Below, piece by piece: positions 6,831-12,592 of a DNA stretch of 17,506 nt (position 1 is its first letter; each line of letters starts with the position of its first letter). The notes under the pieces were generated by a model. That model was given only the letters and a program-made list of their open reading frames with translations, did no database searches and was not told where the DNA came from. Source of the DNA: JAPUIN01 sp041580375 (lineage in GTDB: Bacteria > Acidobacteriota > Polarisedimenticolia > Gp22-AA2); the NCBI GenBank assembly GCA_041580375.1, contig JBFGDZ010000068.1, positions 1 through 17,506 on the forward strand, given 5' to 3'. The translations under genes were made by a program, and so were the position numbers.

Positions 6831-7508
6831 ATGGCCGGGGAGGCGAACCGGGCGCTGCGTCTAGTTCTCTTCGGGGCGCCCGGAGTCGGGAAGGGGACGC
6901 AGGCGTCGGAGATCCAGGGGCGGACCGGAATCGCCCACATCTCGACGGGCGACATGCTGCGGACGGCGGTCCAGCAGGGCACGCCGGCCGGGATGACAGC
7001 GCAGCGGTTCATCGATCGCGGCGATCTGGTGCCGGACGAGGTCGTGGGGGATCTGATCGCGGAGCGGCTGGAGGGGGACGATGTGCGGAAGGGGTTTTTG
7101 CTGGACGGCTTCCCCAGGACGGTGCCCCAGGCGGACCGTCTGGACGCGATTCTGGAGAGCAGGGGTCAGGCGCTGGATTGCGTGATCAACATCGAGGTGA
7201 GAGAGCGGGAGATCGTGGCGCGGCTCACGGGCCGGCGGACCTGTCCGTCGTGCGGCGCCACCTTTCATGTGCGTTTCCAGCCGCCCCGCACGGCGGGTGT
7301 CTGCGACTCCTGCGGAGGCGCCCTGGAGCAGCGCTCGGACGACACGGAGGAGGCGATCGCGAGGCGGCTCCGGGCCTACCGGGCTCAGACCGCACCCCTG
7401 CTGAACCGTTACCGTGCCGCGGGGCTCCTCGCCACGGTGGACGGCGGGGGGGAGCCCGACGAGGTGTACGCCCGCATCGCCGCGGCGGTTCCGGGGTTGC
7501 AGGGATGA
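6831..7508 (+). CDS. adk: Adenylate kinase, zinc-type LID
   Basis: Catalyses ATP + AMP to 2 ADP in the cytoplasm, maintaining adenylate balance. The 225-residue product has the P-loop GAPGVGKGT (15-23), the AMP-binding segment HISTGDMLR (37-44) and the signature GFLLDGFPRT (88-97). The long LID domain carries Cys138/Cys141 and Cys158/Cys161 (CPSC and CDSC), the tetracysteine zinc site typical of Gram-positive and some Gram-negative enzymes. ATG at 6831 lies three bases after secY; a short basic N-terminus of about eight residues precedes the first strand. Its stop overlaps map (ATGA). secY-adk-map is a widespread arrangement. Confidence 0.98.
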   Translation: MAGEANRALRLVLFGAPGVGKGTQASEIQGRTGIAHISTGDMLRTAVQQGTPAGMTAQRFIDRGDLVPDEVVGDLIAERLEGDDVRKGFLLDGFPRTVPQADRLDAILESRGQALDCVINIEVREREIVARLTGRRTCPSCGATFHVRFQPPRTAGVCDSCGGALEQRSDDTEEAIARRLRAYRAQTAPLLNRYRAAGLLATVDGGGEPDEVYARIAAAVPGLQG

Positions 7509-8266
7509 TCATCTACAAGTCGAGGGACGAGATTCAGACCATGGACCGCTGCAATCGGATCGTCACCCGGATCCTCGCGGAGCTGGTACGCCAGGTGCGG
7601 CCCGGGATCAGCACGCTGGATCTGGATCGGATCGCCGAGAGCATGTGCCGGGACGAGGGCGTCCGGCCGGCGTTCAAGGGCTACCGGGGATTTCCCCGCG
7701 TGCTGTGCGCCTCGGTGAACGAGGAGGTCGTGCACGGCATCCCGTCGAAGGACAGGGTGCTGGGCGAGGGAGACATCATCGGCCTCGACTTCGGGGTCGT
7801 TCTCGACGGATACTTCGGGGACTCGGCGGTGACGGTGCCCGTGGGGCGGATCACGCCGGAGGCGCAGAAGCTCCTTCGGGTCACGCGGGAGTCCCTGATG
7901 CGAGGGATCGACGCGGCCCGCACGGGGAACCGGCTGTCGGACATCTCGGCCGCCGTTCAGAGCCACGTCGAGGCGAACGGATTCTCGGTCGTCCGCGACT
8001 TCGTCGGACACGGGATCGGCACGTCGCTGCACGAGGATCCGCAGATTCCGAACTACGGGCCGCCCGGCTCCGGCCCCGTTCTGAAGGAGGGGCTCGTGCT
8101 GGCGATCGAGCCGATGGTGAACTGCGGGGGCGCGGCCGTGCGGGTCCACGCCGACAACTGGACGGCGTCGACGGTGGACGGCTCGCTGTCGGCGCACTTC
8201 GAGCGCTCCGTGGCGATCACGGCGGACGGCCCCTTCGTGCTCGGGGGCGGGATGGAGGTCATCTAG
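7505..8266 (+). CDS. map: Methionine aminopeptidase, type I
   Basis: Removes the initiator methionine from nascent proteins. The 253-residue product is of normal type I length. All five dimetal ligands are present, Asp95 (GLDFG), Asp106 (FGDSA), His169 (GHGIG), Glu202 (AIEPM) and Glu233 (HFERS), with the catalytic His77 in NEEVVHGIP; spacing matches the E. coli enzyme with a shift of two residues. No N-terminal zinc finger extension is seen. ATG at 7505 overlaps the adk stop. The frame is open far upstream, antiparallel to nothing but across adk; this is a GC artefact, and the family N-terminus (IIYKSRDEI) fixes the start. Confidence 0.98.
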   Translation: MIIYKSRDEIQTMDRCNRIVTRILAELVRQVRPGISTLDLDRIAESMCRDEGVRPAFKGYRGFPRVLCASVNEEVVHGIPSKDRVLGEGDIIGLDFGVVLDGYFGDSAVTVPVGRITPEAQKLLRVTRESLMRGIDAARTGNRLSDISAAVQSHVEANGFSVVRDFVGHGIGTSLHEDPQIPNYGPPGSGPVLKEGLVLAIEPMVNCGGAAVRVHADNWTASTVDGSLSAHFERSVAITADGPFVLGGGMEVI

Positions 8267-8485
8267 GTGCCGAAGGACGACGCGATCCAGGTCGAGGCGA
8301 CCGTCGTGGAGCCGCTCCCGAACGCGATGTTCCGGGTCCAGCTCGACAACGAGCACCTGGTTCTGGCGCACATCTCGGGAAAGATGCGGAAGCACTTCAT
8401 CCGCATCCTGAGGGGAGACCGCGTTCTCGTCGAGCTGTCGCCGTACGATCTGTCGCGAGGACGGATCGTCTACCGATACAAGTGA
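8267..8485 (+). CDS. infA: Translation initiation factor IF-1
   Basis: IF-1 binds the 30S A site during initiation and assists IF-2 and IF-3. The 72-residue product is an OB-fold of the exact family length, with DAIQVEATVVEPLPNAMFRV, LAHISGKMRKHFIRIL and ELSPYDLSRGRIVYRYK. The start is GTG at 8267, immediately after the map stop with no gap. GGAGG at 8254-8258, within the end of map, serves it at eight bases. infA-rpmJ-rpsM is a conserved order at the spc/alpha boundary. Confidence 0.99.
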   Translation: MPKDDAIQVEATVVEPLPNAMFRVQLDNEHLVLAHISGKMRKHFIRILRGDRVLVELSPYDLSRGRIVYRYK

Positions 8486-8512
8486 CGGGGCGGCTCCGGG
8501 AGGAGATCGAAG

Positions 8513-8626
8513 GTGAAGGTGAGAGCATCGGTGAAGAAAATCTGTGACAAGTGCAAGGTGATCAAGCGGCGCGGGGTCATCCGCGTCATGTGCGAAAACC
8601 CCAAGCACAAGCAGCGCCAGGGGTAG
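8513..8626 (+). CDS. rpmJ: 50S ribosomal protein L36, zinc-binding form
   Basis: This 37-codon gene encodes a small zinc-ribbon protein of the 50S subunit. The product begins MKVRASVKKICDKC and ends CENPKHKQRQG, the standard L36 sequence. Zinc ligands are Cys11, Cys14, Cys27 and His32, so it is the zinc-dependent form. The start is GTG at 8513, with GGGAGGAG at 8498-8505. The stop TAG (8624-8626) runs directly into the GGAGG that serves rpsM. Confidence 0.97.
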   Translation: MKVRASVKKICDKCKVIKRRGVIRVMCENPKHKQRQG

Positions 8627-8636
8627 GAGGTTCGTC

Positions 8637-9026
8637 GTGGCCCGCATCGCCGGCATCGACCTGCCGCAGAACAAGAGGATCGAGATCGCGCTGACCTACA
8701 TCCACGGGATCGGCCGATCGCGGAGCAACCGGATCCTGACCAACGCGACGGTCGACAAGAACATCAAAGTGAAGGACCTGGCCGAAGACGAGGTGCGCCG
8801 GATCCGCGGCGTGATCCAGGAGGAAGGCCAGGTCGAGGGAGACCTTCGCAAGAACGTCCAGATGGACATCAAGCGGCTGATCGACATCGGCAGCTACAAG
8901 GGCCTGAGGCACCGGCGCAACCTTCCGGTGCACGGCCAGAGGACGCACACCAACGCGCGGACGCGCAAGGGGCCGCGCAAGACGGTGGCCGGGAAGAAGA
9001 AGGCTCCGACCGGAAAGAAGGGATAG
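8637..9026 (+). CDS. rpsM: 30S ribosomal protein S13
   Basis: S13 lies in the 30S head, bridges to the 50S subunit and contacts P-site tRNA through its basic tail. The 129-residue product opens with the invariant ARIAGIDLPQNKRIEIALTY, has the helix-two-turn-helix region GIGRSRSNRIL, and ends with the RGLRHRR-like block YKGLRHRRNLPVHGQRTHT and a Lys/Gly-rich tail. The start is GTG at 8637, with TAGGAGG at 8624-8630 in front. Length is slightly above E. coli (118) because of the tail, which varies within the family. Confidence 0.99.
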   Translation: MARIAGIDLPQNKRIEIALTYIHGIGRSRSNRILTNATVDKNIKVKDLAEDEVRRIRGVIQEEGQVEGDLRKNVQMDIKRLIDIGSYKGLRHRRNLPVHGQRTHTNARTRKGPRKTVAGKKKAPTGKKG

Positions 9027-9074
9027 CGCGCGGATCGATGCGTGAGGGTCGGTGATCGGGGAATCGAGGACATC

Positions 9075-9845
9075 ATGACAGAGTCGAACGACAGGAAGGG
9101 TGACGGCGGCGGTCCGGAGGAGCGGAAACCCGCCGAGGAGGGTGCCGCGGTCGACGGGCCGGCCCCGGAGGCGAAGGCGATCGAGGGCGCCCCACCGGCG
9201 AAGACCGCGAAGGCGGCGGGTGGCGAGAAGCCCGCCAGGGACGAGAAGGCCGCGAAGGGGGAGCAGGCCGCCAAGGGGGAGAAGGCCGCGAAGGCGGAGA
9301 AACCGGCGAAGGCCGAGAAGCCCGCAAAGGCGGAGAAACCGGCGAAGGCCGAGAAGCCCGCAAAGGCGGAGAAACCAGCGAAGGCCGAGAAGGCGGCCAG
9401 GGCCGAGAAGCCTGAGCCGGAAGCGCCGGCCGAGGCCGTCGCGTCCGCGGCGGGGGAGGCCCCCGCGCGCAGGACCGGCAAGAAGAAGGAGAAGAAGAAC
9501 GTCCCGTTCGCTATTGCGAACATTCACGCGACGTTCAACAACACCGTGATCACCTTCTGCGATCAGACGGGGAACGTCCTGTCCTGGTCGTCCGCGGGAT
9601 CCGTCGGCTTCAAGGGCTCGCGCAAGGGGACGCCGTTTGCCGCGCAGCTGGCCGCTCAGGCCGCGGGCAACGCCGCGAAGGAGAACGGCGTGCGTCAAGT
9701 GGAAGTCCGGGTCAAGGGTCCGGGTTCGGGGCGCGAGTCGTCCATCCGGGCCATGCAGGCGATCGGGCTCGAGGTCAAGGCGATCAAGGACGTCACCCCG
9801 ATCCCGCACAACGGCTGCCGGGCGCCGAAGCGCCGGCGGGTCTAG
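9075..9845 (+). CDS. rpsK: 30S ribosomal protein S11 with long repeat-rich N-terminal tail
   Basis: The C-terminal roughly 120 residues (from about 137) are an ordinary S11, with KKNVPFAIANIHATFNNTVI, GSRKGTPFAAQLAAQ, EVRVKGPGSGRESSIR and the end TPIPHNGCRAPKRRRV. S11 forms the 30S platform near the mRNA exit side. In front is an unusual tail of about 130 residues, almost only Ala, Lys, Glu, Pro and Gly, with five perfect KAEKPA hexapeptides (residues 73-102) plus two variants. There is no usable start codon inside the tail close to the core, so the tail must be translated. ATG at 9075 has GAGGA at 9066-9070; an upstream in-frame GTG at 9042 has no good Shine-Dalgarno. Usual S11 is about 130 residues; this is 256. 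Confidence 0.95.
   Translation: MTESNDRKGDGGGPEERKPAEEGAAVDGPAPEAKAIEGAPPAKTAKAAGGEKPARDEKAAKGEQAAKGEKAAKAEKPAKAEKPAKAEKPAKAEKPAKAEKPAKAEKAARAEKPEPEAPAEAVASAAGEAPARRTGKKKEKKNVPFAIANIHATFNNTVITFCDQTGNVLSWSSAGSVGFKGSRKGTPFAAQLAAQAAGNAAKENGVRQVEVRVKGPGSGRESSIRAMQAIGLEVKAIKDVTPIPHNGCRAPKRRRV
9291..9398 (+). repeat. 36-bp tandem repeats in the rpsK 5' region
   Basis: Three tandem 36-base units start at 9291, 9327 and 9363. Units 1 and 2 are identical over all 36 bases; unit 3 differs by one base in the first 30 and then diverges in its last six. Each unit encodes two KAEKPA-type hexapeptides, and the periodicity is a multiple of three, so copy-number change would keep the frame. Adjacent sequence (9241-9290) contains more degenerate copies. 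Confidence 0.9.
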
Positions 9846-9850
9846 AGCAG

Positions 9851-9863
9851 GGAGGCTATCTTG
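9851..9863 (+). promoter_or_regulatory. Ribosome binding site and TTG start of rpsD
   Basis: GGAGG at 9851-9855 is followed by five bases and TTG at 9861. The first residues then read MARMRGSVCRLC, the family opening, which supports the rare TTG start over the ATG three codons later. Confidence 0.75.
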
Positions 9864-10487
9864 GCGAGGATGCGAGGTTCCGTTTGCCGGCTGTGCCGCC
9901 GCGAGGGCATGAAGCTGTTCCTGAAGGCCAACCGCTGCTTCACGGAGAAGTGCGCCATCGAGAAGCGCAACTTCGCACCGGGAGAGCACGGGAAACGGCG
10001 GGTGAAGATGCAGGGCTACGGAATCCAGCTGCGGGAGAAGCAGAAGGTGAAGCGGCTGTACGGTCTCCTCGAGAACCAGTTTCATCTCGGCTTCCGGGAA
10101 GCCAACCGCAAGAAAGGGATCACCGGCGAGCTGCTCCTCATCAACCTCGAGCGGCGCCTGGACAACACGGTGTACCGGCTGGGTTTCGCCGGTTCGCGGG
10201 CGCAGGCGCGCCAGATCGTCGCCCACGGTCACGTGAAGGTCGACGGCCGCAAGGTGGATATCCCCTCGTTTCTCGTGAAGCCCGGACAGACCATCGCCCT
10301 CAAGGACGGCATGCGGAAGAATGCCGGCGTGCAGGCCTCGATCGAAGCCGCTCGCGGGCGCGGAATCCCGGCGTGGCTCACGCCCGATCCCGACAACTTC
10401 CAGGGCACCGTGGCGGGACTGCCCACCCGCGATCTGATCACCCTGCCGATCCAGGAGCAGCTGATCGTCGAGCTGTACAGCAAGTAG
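9861..10487 (+). CDS. rpsD: 30S ribosomal protein S4, zinc-binding form
   Basis: S4 is a primary 16S rRNA binder that nucleates 30S assembly; in E. coli it also represses the alpha operon. The 208-residue product has an N-terminal zinc site with Cys9, Cys12, Cys26 and Cys31 (VCRLC, RCFTEKC), as in Thermus S4 and unlike E. coli. The S4 RNA-binding domain follows at about residues 95-160, with LERRLDNTVYRLGFAGSRAQARQ. The start is TTG at 9861, chosen from the Shine-Dalgarno and the family N-terminus. It lies in the conserved rpsM-rpsK-rpsD-rpoA-rplQ order. Confidence 0.98.
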   Translation: MARMRGSVCRLCRREGMKLFLKANRCFTEKCAIEKRNFAPGEHGKRRVKMQGYGIQLREKQKVKRLYGLLENQFHLGFREANRKKGITGELLLINLERRLDNTVYRLGFAGSRAQARQIVAHGHVKVDGRKVDIPSFLVKPGQTIALKDGMRKNAGVQASIEAARGRGIPAWLTPDPDNFQGTVAGLPTRDLITLPIQEQLIVELYSK

Positions 10488-10494
10488 TCGAACT

Positions 10495-10520
10495 GGGGGG
10501 CCCGCACGAGCGGACCGCCC
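10495..10520 (+). other. Imperfect hairpin between rpsD and rpoA
   Basis: CCGC at 10502-10505 pairs with GCGG at 10510-10513 around the loop ACGA. The stem extends through two single mismatches to 10495/10520. It directly abuts the rpoA Shine-Dalgarno (GAGGAGGAG, 10521-10529). No U-run follows, so it is not a terminator. Confidence 0.4.
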
Positions 10521-10536
10521 GAGGAGGAGCGACCCG

Positions 10537-11517
10537 ATGTTGTGGAAAGGATTCCAGAGGCCGAAGCGCCTCGAGTGCGACCCCGAGTCGCTGACCCCGA
10601 CCTACGGGAAATTCTACGCCCAGCCATTCGAGAGGGGCTTTGGGACGACAATCGGCAACGCGCTGCGGCGGGCCCTGCTCTCCTCCGTCGAGGGAGCCGC
10701 GATCACCGCGGTCAAGATCGAGGGCGTTCTGCACGAATTCACGTCGGTTCCGGGCGTCCTCGAGGACACCATCGACCTCATTCTCAACCTGAAGCAGATA
10801 CCGATCAAGCTGAACGTCAATCATCCCGAGACCATCTACCTGAGGGCCGAGGGCGCGATGGAGGTGAAGGCCGGTCACATCGAGAGCAACCCCAATGTGG
10901 AGATTCTCGATCCGGAGGTTCACATCGCCACGCTATCGGACGAGGGGCGTCTCAACATCGAGATGCGGGTCAAGCCGGGACGGGGCTACGTTCCGGCCGA
11001 CCGGAACTATGACGGCGACCTCACGATCGGCTACATCCCGATCGACTCGCTGCACTCGCCCGTCAGGAAGGTGAGCTACGTCGTGGAGGACGCGCGCCTG
11101 GGCCAGACGACCGATTACGACAAGCTCACCCTCGAGGTCCGCACCAACGGTGCCGTCAGCCCGCAGAGCGCCGTCGGCCTGGCCAGCAAGCTCCTCAAGG
11201 ACCATCTCTCCATCTTCATCAACTTCGAGGAAGTGCCGGAGATGGACGAGGAGGACATCGACAAGGAAAAGGAGCGCCTGCGCGAGAACCTCCTGCGCTC
11301 CATCGAGGAGCTGGAGCTCTCGGTGCGCTCTTACAACTGCCTGAAGAACGCGGACATCAAGACGATCGCGGATCTCGTGCAGCGCACGGAATCGGAGATG
11401 CTGAAGACCAAAAACTTCGGCCGCAAGTCGCTCAATGAGATCAAGGAGCTCCTCGCGGGCATGGGGCTCTCGCTCGGGATGCAGGTGGAGCACATCCTGG
11501 AGCCCAGGGAGGAGTGA
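10537..11517 (+). CDS. rpoA: DNA-directed RNA polymerase alpha subunit
   Basis: Alpha dimerises to start RNA polymerase assembly and contacts activators and UP elements through its C-terminal domain. The 326-residue product is of normal length. The N-terminal domain shows the dimerisation block ERGFGTTIGNALRRALLSS (32-50, one of the most conserved stretches), then TSVPGVLEDTIDLILNLK. An acidic linker (about 235-250, EMDEEDIDKEKE) leads to the C-terminal domain with SVRSYNCLKNADI; Arg264 matches the DNA-contacting Arg265 of E. coli. The CTD ends with FGRKSLNEIKELLAGMGL. ATG at 10537 is preceded by GAGGAGGAG. Confidence 0.99.
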   Translation: MLWKGFQRPKRLECDPESLTPTYGKFYAQPFERGFGTTIGNALRRALLSSVEGAAITAVKIEGVLHEFTSVPGVLEDTIDLILNLKQIPIKLNVNHPETIYLRAEGAMEVKAGHIESNPNVEILDPEVHIATLSDEGRLNIEMRVKPGRGYVPADRNYDGDLTIGYIPIDSLHSPVRKVSYVVEDARLGQTTDYDKLTLEVRTNGAVSPQSAVGLASKLLKDHLSIFINFEEVPEMDEEDIDKEKERLRENLLRSIEELELSVRSYNCLKNADIKTIADLVQRTESEMLKTKNFGRKSLNEIKELLAGMGLSLGMQVEHILEPREE

Positions 11518-11524
11518 CGGCCTC

Positions 11525-12025
11525 ATGAGGCACAATATCGGGCCGAGAAAGCTGGGGAGGACGTCCAGCCACAGGCGGGCCCTCCTCAGGAACCTCACGA
11601 CGGCCCTGTTCAGGCACGAGCGCATCAAGACGACGCTCCCGAAGGCTCGCGAGCTGAGGCCGTACGCCGAGAGGCTGATCACGATGGCGAGGCGCGACAG
11701 CCTGCACGCGCGCCGGAACGTCCTGCGCGAGGTGAGCGACAAGGAGGTCGTCAAAAAGCTGTTCGGCACGCTGGCACCCCGGTTCGCGAGCCGTCCGGGC
11801 GGCTACACCCGCACGCTGAAGTTGGGACCGCGGGTGGGGGACGGCGCGGACATGGCCATCGTGGAGCTGATCGGTTCGGAGCCGACCTTCAAGAAGCAGA
11901 AGGAGGAGAAGAAAGCGCGGCGCGAGCGGAAGGCCGCCGCCAAGGCCCGGGAGGCCGAGGAAGCCGCCGCCGAGGAGTCAGCGGCGGAACCAGCCGAGGA
12001 GAAGACCGCGAAGAATAAGCAGTGA
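11525..12025 (+). CDS. rplQ: 50S ribosomal protein L17 with charged C-terminal tail
   Basis: L17 lies near the exit tunnel on the 50S solvent side. Residues 1-118 are a standard L17, opening MRHNIGPRKLGRTSSHRRAL, then LRNLTTALFRHERIKTTLPKA and the core GGYTRTLKLGPRVGDGADMA. A tail of about 46 residues follows (121-166), rich in Lys, Arg, Glu and Ala and predicted by composition to be helical or disordered. Such tails occur in several lineages. The ATG at 11525 matches the family start; AGGGAGGAG at 11506-11514, within the end of rpoA, is its likely Shine-Dalgarno. It is the last gene of the cluster, 48 bases before the terminator stem. Confidence 0.98.
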   Translation: MRHNIGPRKLGRTSSHRRALLRNLTTALFRHERIKTTLPKARELRPYAERLITMARRDSLHARRNVLREVSDKEVVKKLFGTLAPRFASRPGGYTRTLKLGPRVGDGADMAIVELIGSEPTFKKQKEEKKARRERKAAAKAREAEEAAAEESAAEPAEEKTAKNKQ

Positions 12026-12037
12026 GGTTCTGCCGGA

Positions 12038-12051
12038 CGCGCTCAGGCGCG
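12038..12051 (+). other. Small hairpin upstream of the terminator
   Basis: CGCGC (12038-12042) pairs with GCGCG (12047-12051) around the loop TCAG, 12 bases after the rplQ stop. It could act as a transcript 3' stabiliser or be chance in GC-rich DNA. Confidence 0.35.
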
Positions 12052-12073
12052 CCCGAGCGATCCGACTCGATGG

Positions 12074-12099
12074 GGGGAGCCCTCAGGCTCCCCTTTTTT
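12074..12099 (+). terminator. Intrinsic terminator of the ribosomal protein cluster
   Basis: A perfect 8-bp stem pairs GGGGAGCC (12074-12081) with GGCTCCCC (12086-12093) around the loop CTCA and is followed by six T (12094-12099). It lies 48 bases after the rplQ stop. There is no T-run on the opposite strand, so it should work only for + strand transcripts. It overlaps the 3' end of the convergent hldC gene. Confidence 0.93.
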
Positions 12100-12592
12100 G
12101 TGCGCCGAGCCGTCCGCTCCGGGTGGATCGGTCCGAGCGGAGGCGCCGGATCAGGTCGGTCGAGGCGTGCCTCTTCCGATCTCCGGCGATGCGCACGCGC
12201 CCGCCGTAGGACAGGACGACGTCGCGCTCCGGGACCGTACGCGGCGTGTAGTCGGTTCCCTTGCAGTGCACGTCGGGGCGCAGCGTCCTGAGGAGAGGGG
12301 CGACCGTCCGGGCGGAGAAGATCACCACGGCGTCGACGCCCTCGATCGCCGCCACGATGCGGGCCCGGTCGCGCGCCGGAACGAGCGGCCGGCCGGGGCC
12401 GCGCAGCAGCCGGGACGAACGATCGTCGTTGACCGCGACGATCAGGAAATCGCCGAGCCGGCGCGCGGCCTTCAGGTAGCGCACGTGGCCGACGTGGAGC
12501 GGATCGAAGAGCCCGTTGGCCATGACGATCCGGGGGCGCGGGCGCCGGCGCCGGAGCGCGGCAACGCGGCGCGCCAGAGCGGCGCGGGTCAC
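12083..12592 (-). CDS. hldC: D-glycero-beta-D-manno-heptose 1-phosphate adenylyltransferase (HldE C-terminal domain as a separate protein)
   Basis: Transfers AMP to heptose 1-phosphate to make ADP-heptose, the inner-core LPS precursor. The 169-residue product is a nucleotidyltransferase of the cytidylyltransferase-like superfamily, with NGLFDPLHVGHVRYL (27-40) carrying the HxGH nucleotide-binding motif (33-36); the family's usual Cys in NGCFD is Leu here. Further family marks are VAVNDDRSSRLL and the C-terminal HASTDLIRRL. In E. coli this is the second domain of HldE; here it is separate. The GTG start overlaps the hldA stop in GTGA. Its last codons and stop lie inside the terminator of the opposite gene cluster. 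The symbol rfaE2 is also used. Confidence 0.9.
   Translation of the reverse strand: MTRAALARRVAALRRRRPRPRIVMANGLFDPLHVGHVRYLKAARRLGDFLIVAVNDDRSSRLLRGPGRPLVPARDRARIVAAIEGVDAVVIFSARTVAPLLRTLRPDVHCKGTDYTPRTVPERDVVLSYGGRVRIAGDRKRHASTDLIRRLRSDRSTRSGRLGAQKRGA

Noticed and set aside
6824..8266. A 480-codon open frame covering adk and map as one protein
   Set aside because: Its first 227 codons are Arg/Gly/Asp-rich nonsense lying over a fully recognisable adenylate kinase in another frame; the real map starts at 7505 with the family N-terminus. Long open frames are expected in GC-rich DNA.
9042..9074. GTG at 9042 as the rpsK start
   Set aside because: In frame and only 11 codons upstream, but no convincing Shine-Dalgarno, whereas GAGGA precedes the ATG at 9075.
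9291..9398. Regular repeats considered as a CRISPR array
   Set aside because: Units are head-to-tail without spacers, encode KAEKPA in frame with rpsK, and there are no cas genes.
8586..10232. A 548-codon minus-strand open frame with Leu/Arg/Gly repeats opposite rpsM-rpsK-rpsD
   Set aside because: The repeats are the reverse reading of the rpsK tandem repeats, and the rest is antisense to strongly conserved ribosomal genes; no family match or Shine-Dalgarno.
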